NCBI RefSeq assembly: GCF_013375535.1
Contig: NZ_JABXJG010000001.1
Location: 2,294,001-2,358,000, forward strand
Length of the DNA: 64,000 bases
Direction: 5' to 3'
From: Sphingobium sp. 15-1
GTDB lineage: Bacteria; Pseudomonadota; Alphaproteobacteria; Sphingomonadales; Sphingomonadaceae
Each line of letters begins with the position of its first letter. Position 1 is the first letter of the stretch. Below the pieces are notes generated by a model. It was not told the origin of the DNA and searched no databases. It saw nothing but the letters and a program-made list of their open reading frames with translations. Positions 50,601 through 59,820 of this stretch are shown in pieces. Position numbers and translations under genes: made by a program.

Positions 50601-51579
50601 GGCCCGCCGATATGGCAAGGGTCGCGTCCGCCTTCAAGCCGATCGCGCCGCCGCGGCGTTTGGCGAGTTGTTCGATCCAATCATGCGCTTTGTGCAAGCG
50701 GTCGATGATCGCGGGGGCTGCCGTGATTGTCGCCGGGCCGCCATTGCCGTGGCGTTCGGCGCGGCGCAGCAGCGCCAGGGCCGCCGTCTCGACCGGGTCG
50801 GCGCGGAGCAGTTCCATGAGGTTCATGCGCTCGCGGCGGCGGATGATCTGGACGAAACCGAAGCCGTTGACCGCCGTGCGCTCGAAGGGGAGCGGCAGAT
50901 ATTTGTCGATCTGGGCCGACGCGACGGCGCGTTCGTCCTTGTTGTTCATCGTCGGCAGGTCGATGCCGATCGAGCCGGTGAGGCCCATGCGGCGGATCGC
51001 CTGCGCCGCCAGTTTCGCGCCCTTGGGGCCGAGCTTGGCGGGCGGGAGCGAGCCGTCGACGTCGATCAGAATCATCGCCGGGGTGGGGAAAATGCGCAGC
51101 GCCGCTTCCTCCGTGCCGATGTCGCCTGAGGTCGCCTCTTCCATCAATTCGCTCCAGCCATGGGCTTCGAAGCGGTCCTCTTCATGCGCGGGGCAGGGGA
51201 CGATGGGCAGGCCGGTGGCGCGCAGGCGCTGGAGCAGGCTGGGGGCGGGATGCGCCTTGGAACCGGGCTGGGCGATGCGGGCCTTGGCGAGCTTGGCGCG
51301 GCCTTCCTCCGGGATGGCTTCGCGCAGGATTTCGAGGAGGACGGTGGCGCCCTCCGCGATCTTCGGCGGGATGGGTTCGACCAGCACTTCCTCGCCGGAG
51401 ATGAGGCGGGCGATGCCGCGCTTCTTCGGGATGACGGTGCGGACGAGCTTGCCTTGCATCACCGATCCGGCGCGGGCGGCTTCGCCTTCCCGCTCGATCT
51501 GCGCTTCGACCAGGCGGCCCTTTTCGATCAGCGCGGCGCGGGCTTCGCCAATGCCTTCTTCATAGAGCCATTCGGCCAT
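50590..51579 (-). CDS. Ribonuclease E/G family protein (short form)
   Basis: This 329-residue protein resembles the catalytic half of RNase E/G, with the DxD-type metal site ILIDVDGSLP and GSIGIDLPTMNN. It lacks an evident S1 domain and zinc link, as in the shorter alphaproteobacterial paralogue that follows maf. It probably processes RNA; whether it is catalytically active is not certain. It is in a leftward infA-maf-RNase-yacG block. Confidence 0.85.
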   Translation of the reverse strand: MAEWLYEEGIGEARAALIEKGRLVEAQIEREGEAARAGSVMQGKLVRTVIPKKRGIARLISGEEVLVEPIPPKIAEGATVLLEILREAIPEEGRAKLAKARIAQPGSKAHPAPSLLQRLRATGLPIVPCPAHEEDRFEAHGWSELMEEATSGDIGTEEAALRIFPTPAMILIDVDGSLPPAKLGPKGAKLAAQAIRRMGLTGSIGIDLPTMNNKDERAVASAQIDKYLPLPFERTAVNGFGFVQIIRRRERMNLMELLRADPVETAALALLRRAERHGNGGPATITAAPAIIDRLHKAHDWIEQLAKRRGGAIGLKADATLAISAGHVA

Positions 51580-51643
51580 GGAATATTCCTGTTGGTCGTG
51601 ATTGCCGAGCCGGGAAATGTACCATTTCCCTCGAAATCACTCG

Positions 51644-52216
51644 TCAGTCCAGTGGATAGCCCGCTGCCTTCAGCAGCGCGCGGGTTTCGTAGAGGGGCAG
51701 GCCCATGATCGCGCTGTGGCTGCCCTGGATGGCGCGGATGAGGCCGGCGGCGCGGCCCTGTATCGCGTAGCCGCCTGCCTTGCCGTGCCATTCCTCCGAC
51801 GCGAGATAGGCGTCGATTTCGCCGCGGTCGAGCCGTTTGAAGATCACGATATTGGTCGAGAGGCGGTGGCGCGCCCTACCCTCCCCGTCGATCAGGGTGA
51901 TTGCGCTCAGGACGCGGTGGCGGCGGCCGGAGAGGAGCTTAAGGCACTCGCGCGCTTCGGCTTCCGTTTCCGTCTTGGGCAGGATGCGGCGGCCTGCGGC
52001 GACCACCGTATCGCCGGAGAGGACCAGCGCGCCGGGATGGCGCTGCGCCACCAGCGCCCCCTTTTCGGCGGCGACGCGGGCGGCGTAGGCGGCGGGGAGT
52101 TCGCCCTTCCGGGGCGTTTCGTCGAGGTCAGCCGGGTCCACCGCGTCCGGAGACGCGCCGATCTGACCCAGAAGTTCACACCGTCTAGGGGAAGCAGAAG
52201 CGAGGATGAGCCGCAT
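51644..52216 (-). CDS. maf: Maf family nucleoside-triphosphate pyrophosphatase
   Basis: This 190-residue protein begins LILASASPRRCELLGQIG and has VLSGDTVVAAGRRILPK with the catalytic aspartate. Maf proteins hydrolyse dTTP, UTP or modified nucleotides to monophosphates, limiting misincorporation. It starts 12 nt after infA ends. Confidence 0.93.
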   Translation of the reverse strand: MRLILASASPRRCELLGQIGASPDAVDPADLDETPRKGELPAAYAARVAAEKGALVAQRHPGALVLSGDTVVAAGRRILPKTETEAEARECLKLLSGRRHRVLSAITLIDGEGRARHRLSTNIVIFKRLDRGEIDAYLASEEWHGKAGGYAIQGRAAGLIRAIQGSHSAIMGLPLYETRALLKAAGYPLD

Positions 52217-52228
52217 GCGTGAGGCGGC

Positions 52229-52447
52229 TTATTTGAAGCGGTAGGTGATCCGACCCTTGGTAAGGTCGTAAGGGGTGAGTTCGACCAGCACTTCGTCGCC
52301 CACCAGCACGCGGATGCGGTTCTTGCGCATCTTGCCGGCAGTGTGGCCGAGGATCTCGTGATCATTTTCAAGCCGCACGCGGAACATGGCGTTGGGGAGA
52401 AGCTCCACAACCTGTCCGCGCATTTCAAGCAGTTCTTCTTTTGCCAT
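52229..52447 (-). CDS. infA: Translation initiation factor IF-1
   Basis: This 72-residue S1-fold protein has [19 protein letters not shown], the [14 protein letters not shown] loop and ends GRITYRFK. It binds the ribosomal A site during initiation. ATG 52447 gives the standard length. It heads the maf-RNase-yacG-tRNA-Phe block. Confidence 0.97.
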   Translation of the reverse strand: MAKEELLEMRGQVVELLPNAMFRVRLENDHEILGHTAGKMRKNRIRVLVGDEVLVELTPYDLTKGRITYRFK

Positions 52448-52506
52448 AATATCCTGGGAAACCGAAAAATCGCGCCGCCATAGCGCCAAAATGCTGAAAA
52501 AGAAAG

Positions 52507-53796
52507 TCAGGCTGAAACGCCGAATGCATCACCGGCTTTTTGGAGCACCGCGAAGACGTGATCGAGCTGATCTGCATCAAGGCAATAAGGCGGCATCAGA
52601 TAGATGGTGTTGCCGAGCGGCCGCAGCAAGAGGCCCTTTTCCTGGGCAAAGGCGCGCAAGCGCGGGGCGAGGTCGGAAAGATAGCCGGCATCGGGCGTGA
52701 TCAGGTCTATCGCCGCTATCACGCCCAACTGGCGCGGGTTGGCGAAGGCGGGATGCTGGGCGAGCTTTGCGAGTCGCTGCGCCATGCCGTCGCTGAGAGC
52801 GGCGATGCGGCCCAGCACATCCTCCTCGCGCCAGATGGCGAGATTGGCGGCGGCGGCAGCGCAGGCGATGGCGTTCGCGGTGTAGCTGCTCGAATGGTAG
52901 AAGAGGCGGGCGCGATCGGTGGATTTATGCGCCTCGAAGATGCGCTGCGTCGCGAGGGTCGCGGCGAGCGGGATCGCGCCGCCGGTGATGCCCTTCGCCA
53001 CGGCCATGATGTCCGGCACCACGCCCGCCTGTTCGCAGGCGAAAAGCGTGCCGGTGCGGCCCCAGCCGGTCATCACCTCGTCCGCGATAAATAGGACGTC
53101 GTGGCGGGCGCAGATCGCCGCCATCTCGCGCAGGACGGAAGCGGGGTAGATCAGCATCCCCCCTGCCCCCAGGATCAGCGGCTCGACGATGAAGGCGGCG
53201 GGCTTTTGCGCGCAGGCCGCCTCCAGCGCGTCGAGCGTGGCCTGTTCCTGGCCCGCATGCGGGAAGGGAATCGTGTCCACGTCGAACAGCAAGGGCGACC
53301 AGGCGGCGTTGTAGACGCCGCGCTCGCCCACCGACATGGTGCCGATGGTGTCGCCATGATAGCTGTGCTGGAGGACGAGGATGCGATGGCGTGGTTCGGA
53401 GAGGCCGTCGAGCGCCAGATTATGCCAATAGCCGAGCGCCATTTTGAGCGCCACCTCGACCGCCGTGGAGCCGCTGTCGGAGAAGAAGACATGGGCGAGC
53501 GGGTCGCGATCCGCCGCGCGGGGGGCAAGGTCGACCAACCCTTGCGCCACCTCTTCCGCCGGGCCGTGGGTGTAGCCGGCGAAGATGAGCTGATCGAGCT
53601 TGCTTGCCTGTGCGGCGATAGCGGCAGCGATCCGGGGGTGGCAATGACCGTGGGTCGTGACCCACCAACTGGCGATGCAGTCTATGAGCGTGCCGCCATC
53701 GGCCAGATGCAGCAAAGCCCCCTCCGCCCGCTCGACGTGGGGAATCGGCTCGTTCAGGCCGTGCTGGAAAAAAGGGTGCCAGACAGGGGAGGTCAT
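52507..53796 (-). CDS. bioA: Adenosylmethionine-8-amino-7-oxononanoate aminotransferase BioA
   Basis: This 429-residue PLP enzyme turns 7-keto-8-aminopelargonate into diaminopelargonate using S-adenosylmethionine as amino donor. It begins [27 protein letters not shown] and [16 protein letters not shown] (PLP lysine) are conserved. bioF and bioD lie about 3 kb away in the same direction with two unrelated genes between. Confidence 0.95.
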   Translation of the reverse strand: MTSPVWHPFFQHGLNEPIPHVERAEGALLHLADGGTLIDCIASWWVTTHGHCHPRIAAAIAAQASKLDQLIFAGYTHGPAEEVAQGLVDLAPRAADRDPLAHVFFSDSGSTAVEVALKMALGYWHNLALDGLSEPRHRILVLQHSYHGDTIGTMSVGERGVYNAAWSPLLFDVDTIPFPHAGQEQATLDALEAACAQKPAAFIVEPLILGAGGMLIYPASVLREMAAICARHDVLFIADEVMTGWGRTGTLFACEQAGVVPDIMAVAKGITGGAIPLAATLATQRIFEAHKSTDRARLFYHSSSYTANAIACAAAAANLAIWREEDVLGRIAALSDGMAQRLAKLAQHPAFANPRQLGVIAAIDLITPDAGYLSDLAPRLRAFAQEKGLLLRPLGNTIYLMPPYCLDADQLDHVFAVLQKAGDAFGVSA

Positions 53797-53930
53797 GGCC
53801 GCTGCCTAGAGCGATTTCCCGTCAGATGGAATATTGGCGACCTGGAAATCGCGGAAACCGGTCGGGACGTGGGTTTTGGCTTGGGGATGCAAATTGGATG
53901 AAGGTGGACATGCTGAGCCGAAACATACTC

Positions 53931-54024
53931 CGTGCTCCTGCGCAGGCAGGAGCCCAGATCCACCGTCTGAACTGGGCTCCTGCCTGCGCAGGAGCACGGA
54001 GCGCTTAATGGCTAGGAATGGCCA
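53931..54024. repeat. Family B repeat, copy 6
   Basis: 27-bp perfect arms at 53931-53957 and 53972-53998, with GCGCTTAA (54001) and TGGCCA (54019) 18 nt apart on the right. It lies between bioA and the DUF4168 gene. Confidence 0.9.
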
Positions 54025-54077
54025 TATTCAGCCATCCCCAAGCGCACTAGCCCGATGACCTCTCTACAATGCCGCCC

Positions 54078-54509
54078 TTATTGCGCGGGCGGGGTCGCCG
54101 GAGCGGCAGGCGCAGCGCCCGCGTCGGGAGCCGCGGGGGCTGCCGAAGAGGTCGGAGCGGCAGCCTGGATCTTCTGCTGGAGCGCCGGATCAGCGGCGGC
54201 GGCCTGACCGATCTGGTTGAACTTTTCCGGCGGAATGCCCGACGCCTGGAGCGCCGCCAGCATCTTGGGCTGCTTGTCGGCGGCGGCGATCGAGCTGTCC
54301 TGCTGAATCTTCGTCACCTCGACGGCGGCGGCGGCGAACTGCTTGATGTCAGCATCCGAGAAATTGCTGGCGCCAGCAGCCGGAGCGGCAGGCGCAGCCT
54401 GGGCCGGCGCGGCGGGGGCGGCAGCGCCCTGGGCCAGTGCCGGAGCGGCGGCGGCCAGCGCGATGGATGCGATACCGGCCTTCAGAAAGATGGTGTTCAG
54501 ACCCGACAA
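54078..54509 (-). CDS. DUF4168 domain secreted protein
   Basis: The 143-residue protein has a signal peptide (SGLNTIFLKAGIASIALA, with cleavage near PALAQ), an Ala/Pro-rich spacer, a DUF4168 helical domain (SDADIKQFAAAAVEV) and an Ala/Pro-rich tail. TTG at 54509 is the best start: GAGGAG lies 7 nt upstream, while earlier in-frame ATGs would spoil the signal peptide. The role of the domain is unknown; it should be periplasmic. Confidence 0.8.
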   Translation of the reverse strand: MSGLNTIFLKAGIASIALAAAAPALAQGAAAPAAPAQAAPAAPAAGASNFSDADIKQFAAAAVEVTKIQQDSSIAAADKQPKMLAALQASGIPPEKFNQIGQAAAADPALQQKIQAAAPTSSAAPAAPDAGAAPAAPATPPAQ

Positions 54510-54690
54510 ATTGCTTCTCCTCAACTTTACGCGTGGTTTGAACGCCAAGCTGTGGAAGAGGTTGTCCGGTTGAAAGAGCGATCCGACAAAATGTTGCATT
54601 TAAGAGACGGTCAACCAAGAAAATGCAGTTGATCCCATGACTCAAACGGTTCGCCGTTGCGGAAACTCATTGCCTTTTCGAAATGAAGAA

Positions 54691-54718
54691 GGGGCCGGAT
54701 TCGCATCGATCCGGCCCC
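54691..54718 (-). terminator. Terminator after the M13 peptidase gene
   Basis: GGGGCCGGAT and ATCCGGCCCC form a perfect 10-bp stem 10 nt beyond the M13 stop. On the minus strand TTCTTCATTT follows. It could also work in the other direction, where CTTTCG follows. Confidence 0.75.
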
Positions 54719-54727
54719 TTTCGATTC

Positions 54728-56788
54728 TTACCAGATCTTGACCCGATCCTGCGGCGGGAGCGCGATCTTGCCGCCGGCCTCGGGCTTGAAGGCCGCATAC
54801 CATTGATCGAAATTGCGCACCGTGTCGGTGCGATATTGCGACGGCGAATGCGGATCGGTGACGAGCCGCTGGCGCAGATTGGGTTCGCGATAATTGCGCC
54901 GCCATACCTGCGCCCAGCCCAGGAAAAAGCGCTGGTCGCCGGTCGTGCCGTCGATCACCGGCGCGGGCTTGCCGCCTAGGGATGCGTGATAGGCGTCCAG
55001 CGCCACCGCGACTCCGGCCAGATCCCCGATATTCTCGCCCAGGGTGAAGGCGCCCTTCACATGCGCGCCGGGGAAGGGTTCATAGGCGTCATATTGCTTG
55101 ACCAGCTTGTCGGTCAGCGCCTTGAAATTGGCGACGTCCTGATCGCTCCACCATTGGTTGAGCTTGCCGGTCTCGTCATATTTCGCGCCCTGATCGTCGA
55201 AATGATGGCTGAGTTCATGCCCGATCACCGCGCCGATGCCGCCATAATTGACCGCCGGATCGGCATGGGGATCGAAGAAGGGCGGTTGCAGGATCGCGGC
55301 GGGGAAGACGATCTCTACCATGCCGAAATTGGCGTAGGCGTTGATCTCCATCGGGGTCATGCCCCATTCCCAGCGATAAATGGGCTTGCCGAGCTTGCCC
55401 ATCTGATAGTCGAACTCATACTGGTTCGACCGCAGCGCATTGCCGAACAGGTCGGCGCGCTGCATCGTCAGGCCGCTATAGTCGCGCCATTTGTCGGGAT
55501 AGCCGATCTTGGGCGTGAAGGCGGCCAGCTTCTTGTGGGCGCGGGCCTTGGCGGCGTCGCTCATCCAGGTGAGGCCGTCGATGCGGCGGCCCATGGCGGC
55601 GATCACATTCTTGACGAGCTGGTCCATCGCCGCCTTGGTTTCGGGCGGGAAATATTGGGCGACATAGGCTTTGCCCACTTCCTCGCCCATGGAGGATTTG
55701 AGGAAGTCCACGGCGCGTTTCCAGCGGGCCTCGCGCTCCGGCGTGCCGGACAGGGTGGTGCCGTAGAAGGCGAAATTCTCATTGGCGATGCTGTCGGGCA
55801 GGTCGTCGGCAAAGCCATGCAGCGTGCGCAGCAACAGCGCGTCCTTGAGGACGCCGACCGGGGCCTTGGCGATCAGCGCGGCTTCTCCGGCGACGGCGCT
55901 GGGCTGCGACACCAGCAGGTCCTTGGGGCTGAGCTTGTTGGCGGCGAAATAGGATGCGAAGTCGAAGCCCGGCGCGGCCTTCTGCAATTCCGCCAGGGTC
56001 ATCTTGTTATAGGCCTTGTCGGCGTCGCGGCTGTCGACCTGGGTCCAGTGGACCTTGGCGACTTCCGTCTCGAAGGCCATGAGCGCGGCGGCGCGGGCCT
56101 TGGCGTCGGCTTCACCGGCCAGCGTCAGCATCTTTTCCAGATGCGCGACATAGGCGGTGCGGATCGCCGTCATCTTGGCATCGGGTTCCAGGTAGAAATC
56201 GCGGTCGGGCAGGCCGAGGCCCGACTGGTGCAGGACGAGGATGTAGGTTTCCGGGTCTTTGTCGTCCTGATTGACGTAGAAGCCGAAGGGGCCGTCGATG
56301 CCGGCGCGGGCGGCTTCGGCGGTGAGCTTGGCGTAGGATGCCTTGTCCTTCACCGCCTTGATCTTCGCGAGCCAGGGTTTGGCGGGGGCGAGGCCCTTTT
56401 TCTCCACCGTGGCGGCGTCGAGATAGCTGGCATAGGCATTGCCGATCTTGCTGTTCGGGTCGACCTGCGCGGCGTCGAGAATGGCCTTGGTCCGCTCCCG
56501 CGACAGGTCGTCCAGCGTGTTGAAGGCGCCATAATTGGACTTGTCGGCGGGGATCGGCGTGTTCTTCGCCCATGTGCCATTGGCGTAATCGTAGAAATCG
56601 TCGCCGGGTTTGACCGACTTGTCCATGCCGGCGCTGTCGAAGCCGTAGCTGCCGTAGGTGGGTTTCGCCGCCGGATCGGACTTTGCCGGATCGGCCGGTG
56701 TCTGATCAGTCTGTGCCTGATCTGCTTGGGCGACGGACGCGCCGGCAGCCAGCGCAACTGCCGCCGCGCCGAGGAGGAGATATTTCAT
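54728..56788 (-). CDS. M13 family zinc endopeptidase (PepO/neprilysin-like)
   Basis: This 686-residue protein has a signal peptide (KYLLLGAAAVALAAGASVAQA) and a mature neprilysin-type fold with the zinc motif IGHELSHHFDDQG and a later ENIGDLAG glutamate. It would degrade peptides in the periplasm. ATG 56788 gives the signal peptide. It lies between DUF4168 and the bioFD pair. Confidence 0.94.
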   Translation of the reverse strand: MKYLLLGAAAVALAAGASVAQADQAQTDQTPADPAKSDPAAKPTYGSYGFDSAGMDKSVKPGDDFYDYANGTWAKNTPIPADKSNYGAFNTLDDLSRERTKAILDAAQVDPNSKIGNAYASYLDAATVEKKGLAPAKPWLAKIKAVKDKASYAKLTAEAARAGIDGPFGFYVNQDDKDPETYILVLHQSGLGLPDRDFYLEPDAKMTAIRTAYVAHLEKMLTLAGEADAKARAAALMAFETEVAKVHWTQVDSRDADKAYNKMTLAELQKAAPGFDFASYFAANKLSPKDLLVSQPSAVAGEAALIAKAPVGVLKDALLLRTLHGFADDLPDSIANENFAFYGTTLSGTPEREARWKRAVDFLKSSMGEEVGKAYVAQYFPPETKAAMDQLVKNVIAAMGRRIDGLTWMSDAAKARAHKKLAAFTPKIGYPDKWRDYSGLTMQRADLFGNALRSNQYEFDYQMGKLGKPIYRWEWGMTPMEINAYANFGMVEIVFPAAILQPPFFDPHADPAVNYGGIGAVIGHELSHHFDDQGAKYDETGKLNQWWSDQDVANFKALTDKLVKQYDAYEPFPGAHVKGAFTLGENIGDLAGVAVALDAYHASLGGKPAPVIDGTTGDQRFFLGWAQVWRRNYREPNLRQRLVTDPHSPSQYRTDTVRNFDQWYAAFKPEAGGKIALPPQDRVKIW

Positions 56789-56925
56789 CGAAGCATTTCC
56801 CTTGCTTTCTGGTCAGGGCGCTGGGGACGCCCATGATGGCCGGGAGTTGAGCGTCCGGAGAGCGGGATGTCCATGTCGTTTGTCGAAAAATGTGGGATGC
56901 TTGCGGCTTTGGTCTGGGGCACAAT

Positions 56926-57017
56926 GTACTCCTGCGAAGGCAGGAGCCCAGTTCAGGCGGCAGGGCTGGGCTGAACGCGAGCCGCTTGTCTCGCTTCAGT
57001 GCCTTCGCAGGAGCACG
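56926..57017. repeat. Family B repeat, copy 7 (degenerate)
   Basis: TACTCCTGCGAAGGCAGGAG starts a left arm and GCCTTCGCAGGAGCACG ends the right arm, but the middle is expanded and poorly paired. A GCGGTTTA variant of the flank box follows. It is next to the bioD 3' end. Confidence 0.65.
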
Positions 57018-57024
57018 ATGCGGT

Positions 57025-57639
57025 TTAGGGCAGGCGAATCGATGCCTTGAAAGCGGCCTTCAGCGCTCCCGCATCCAACGGATCGAGAAACGGCAACCGC
57101 CCCAGGCTCCGCACTTTCCCCATCAGCGGAATGATCCGCTCATTCTCCGCATGCGGCTCACCGATGAAGGCGATCCCTGCGATTTCGATCCCCCGCGCCC
57201 GCAGCGCCTCTATGCTGAGCAGGCTGTGGTTGATCGTGCCCAGCCCCGTCCGCGCGCAGAGGATGACCGGCGCGCGCCAATGCGCGAACAGGTCGATCAT
57301 CAGCAGCCTCTCGCTGACCGGCACCATCAGCCCGCCCGCGCCCTCGACCACCAGCGGGCCGTCGACCTTCGGCAAGGCGAGCCGGTCGAGCCCGATCTCC
57401 ACCCCGTCGATCCGCGCCGCCAGATGGGGCGAGGCGGGCGTGGTCAGGCGATAGGCTTCGGGCAGGATATGCGACGCGGGAAGGCCCGAGAGCGTGGCCA
57501 CCCGCTCCTTGTCGCCTTCGGGGTCGATGCCCGCCTGGACCGGCTTCCAATAATATGCCCCCAGCGCCCCGGCCAGGCCCGCCGCGAACACGGTCTTGCC
57601 GATGTCGGTGTCCGTGCCGGTGACGACGAAGACGCTCAT
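57025..57639 (-). CDS. bioD: Dethiobiotin synthetase BioD
   Basis: This 204-residue ATP-dependent carboxylase has the loop [11 protein letters not shown] at the start and [11 protein letters not shown] in the middle. It closes the ureido ring of dethiobiotin. Its ATG overlaps the bioF stop (ATGA, 57636-57639). Confidence 0.94.
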   Translation of the reverse strand: MSVFVVTGTDTDIGKTVFAAGLAGALGAYYWKPVQAGIDPEGDKERVATLSGLPASHILPEAYRLTTPASPHLAARIDGVEIGLDRLALPKVDGPLVVEGAGGLMVPVSERLLMIDLFAHWRAPVILCARTGLGTINHSLLSIEALRARGIEIAGIAFIGEPHAENERIIPLMGKVRSLGRLPFLDPLDAGALKAAFKASIRLP

Positions 57640-58760
57640 GCCACCACCCGGCGCAATGCTTCGCCCAGCGCGGCGATGTCGGCCCGGCCGACATTCAGGG
57701 TCAGCGAGATGCGCAGGCGGCTGGTGCCCGGCGGCACGGTCGGCGGGCGGATGCCGCGCACGTCGAACCCCGCCTCCTGCAAGGCGGCGGCGGCGGCCAT
57801 GGCGCGGCGGTCCTCGCCCAGGATCACGGGGATGATCTGGCTGCGCGGCGCGGGCAGGCCGAGCGGGGCGCAGATCGCTTCGGCGGCATCGACCTGCAGG
57901 GTCTTCAAGCGGGCGCGCAGGTCACTGGCCTGCTCGATCCGGTCGAGCGCGGCGGATGCCGCGACCGCCATCAACGGCGAGGGCGCGGTGGAGAAGATGA
58001 AGGCCCTTGCCCGGTTGACGAGATAGTCGATCAGCAGGCGCGGCCCGCAGATCAGCGCGCCTTCCACCCCCATCGCCTTGCCGCAGGTGTGCAGCGTCAC
58101 GACATTGTGCAGCCCGTCGAGACCCGCCGACAGGCCGCGCCCGGACGGTCCGAAAACGCCCGTGCCATGCGCTTCGTCCAGGATCAGCATCGCTTCGTGC
58201 CGCGCCGCCAATGTCGCAAGCTCGCTGAGCGGCGCCATGTCGCCGTCCATCGAATAGAGCGTCTCGACGGCGATCCACACTCGCCCTTTGCCGCCCTCCT
58301 GCCGCCAGGCGGCGATCAGGTCGGCAAAGCTTTGCACATCATTGTGGCGGGCGAAGACGGCCGCCGCCTTCGACATGCGGATGCCGTCATGGACGCTGGC
58401 GTGGATCAGCTCGTCCGCGACGATCAGATCGCCCCGTTGCGGCAAGGTGGAAAACAGCGCGAGATTGGCGGCGAAGCCGTTCGCCAGGAACAGCGCGCCT
58501 TGCGTCTTGAAGAAATCGGCGGCCTTGACCTCCAGCCCCTCATGTTCGGGCGCATTGCCGCGCAGCAGCCGCGATCCGCCCGATCCGACCGGCACGCCCC
58601 GCGCCACTGCGTCGGCCACCGCCTGCGCGATGATCGGGTCGGAGGCGAGGCCGAGATAGTCGTTGGAAGCGAAGTCCCGTCCAGCCCGCGGGATCAGGTA
58701 ACGCAGGCGGCCGCGCTTCTCAAGCGCCGCCAGTTGCGAGCGGAAGGGTTCGCTGGTCAT
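57636..58760 (-). CDS. bioF: 8-amino-7-oxononanoate synthase BioF
   Basis: This 374-residue PLP enzyme condenses pimeloyl-ACP or -CoA with alanine. [13 protein letters not shown] is the family N-terminal motif, [10 protein letters not shown] the central one, and [10 protein letters not shown] contains the PLP lysine. ATG 58760 is chosen over an upstream frame that runs through low-complexity sequence. It leads a two-gene unit with bioD. Confidence 0.94.
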   Translation of the reverse strand: MTSEPFRSQLAALEKRGRLRYLIPRAGRDFASNDYLGLASDPIIAQAVADAVARGVPVGSGGSRLLRGNAPEHEGLEVKAADFFKTQGALFLANGFAANLALFSTLPQRGDLIVADELIHASVHDGIRMSKAAAVFARHNDVQSFADLIAAWRQEGGKGRVWIAVETLYSMDGDMAPLSELATLAARHEAMLILDEAHGTGVFGPSGRGLSAGLDGLHNVVTLHTCGKAMGVEGALICGPRLLIDYLVNRARAFIFSTAPSPLMAVAASAALDRIEQASDLRARLKTLQVDAAEAICAPLGLPAPRSQIIPVILGEDRRAMAAAAALQEAGFDVRGIRPPTVPPGTSRLRISLTLNVGRADIAALGEALRRVVA

Positions 58761-58885
58761 GGCGCGGCCTATAGGCCCGCTGGGGCGGCGCGGGCAAGCC
58801 CGACCGCTGGGGCGGCGTCCGGATCGGGTTCGGGCGGAGGGGGTGGGAAAGGGGTTGGCTGCCCCCCCGCTTTCCCCGGAGTACA

Positions 58886-58999
58886 CCGTGCTCCTGCGCA
58901 GGCAGGAGCCCAGTCCCGCCCTTAGTGGATCACCGCACCGTCTGAACTGGGCTCCTGCCTGCGCAGGAGCACGGTGCGCTTAACGGCAGCAACTGGCCA
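58886..58999. repeat. Family B repeat, copy 8 (29-bp perfect arms)
   Basis: Arms 58886-58914 and 58946-58974 match exactly, with the internal GGATCACCGCACCGTCTGA shared with other copies. GCGCTTAA (58976) and TGGCCA (58994) lie to the right and GCTTTCCCCGGAGTAC to the left. It is between bioF and the DUF2490 gene. Confidence 0.9.
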
Positions 59000-59016
59000 C
59001 ATCCCGATGCGGCCGG

Positions 59017-59697
59017 TCAGAAGGAAAAGCTCAGCGAGAAGGAAGCGACATTGTCGTTGGGATCATCGGCATGCGGACGGAAGCCGTGCTGGTGGAGATA
59101 GCCGATCTCCGCGTTCACATTCTTCGCGATCGGGGTGGTGATGGCGATCAGGTTGCGCATCCGCTCCTCGCCCTCGACCCGCTGGAAATTGGTGGTGTTG
59201 AGATCGATGAAGCTCTCATGGCTCAGCAGCAGCGCGGTCTTGCCGCCTTCCCGGAACGGCAGCACATATTTGACATAGGGACGCAGCCGCCAGGCGGTGC
59301 CGTCCACGCCCTCGCGCCAGCGTTCCTCCAGCCGCAGGCGGGCGCTGAGCTGGCCGGGGCCGATCTTGACGATATTGTCGAACGTCACCTGCTGGCGGCC
59401 GCGATGCTCCATCACCGCGAAGTCGCCGCCATTATAATTGGGGTCATGGGTGTAGCCGGCCCAGACCGTGACCTTCTTGCTGACCTTGTAGCCGATCAGC
59501 GAATTCATCTCGACCTCGTACAGCCCGTCGCGATCGTCGCTGAACCGGGCGACGACCTCTTGCGAAAAGCGCCAATGATCGCTCAGCTTCACCGTCGCGC
59601 TGGCGGTGGTCCAGAGCTGTTCGTCCTCGCTGGCATGCGCCACGGCCGGAGCGGCCAGCAGGGCGAGCGCGGGCAGCAGCTTGCAGGTCAGTCGCAT
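59017..59697 (-). CDS. DUF2490 outer-membrane protein
   Basis: This 226-residue protein has a signal peptide (RLTCKLLPALALLAAPAVAHA) and alternating beta strands ending SFSLSFSF, as expected of a small outer-membrane barrel. The pattern ELQLWTT-type start and WAGYTH fit DUF2490. ATG 59697 has GGGGAG upstream. Its role is unknown. Confidence 0.88.
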   Translation of the reverse strand: MRLTCKLLPALALLAAPAVAHASEDEQLWTTASATVKLSDHWRFSQEVVARFSDDRDGLYEVEMNSLIGYKVSKKVTVWAGYTHDPNYNGGDFAVMEHRGRQQVTFDNIVKIGPGQLSARLRLEERWREGVDGTAWRLRPYVKYVLPFREGGKTALLLSHESFIDLNTTNFQRVEGEERMRNLIAITTPIAKNVNAEIGYLHQHGFRPHADDPNDNVASFSLSFSF

Positions 59698-59820
59698 GAT
59701 CAATTCTCCCCTCCGCCGTAGTGGCGAACGGGGGGCCATTATGACCGTTACGTTACAATCTTGTGACTGGATCATTTCTAATTTGTGACATTGATGACCC
59801 ATGCGGAACCGCCTGCCCGG

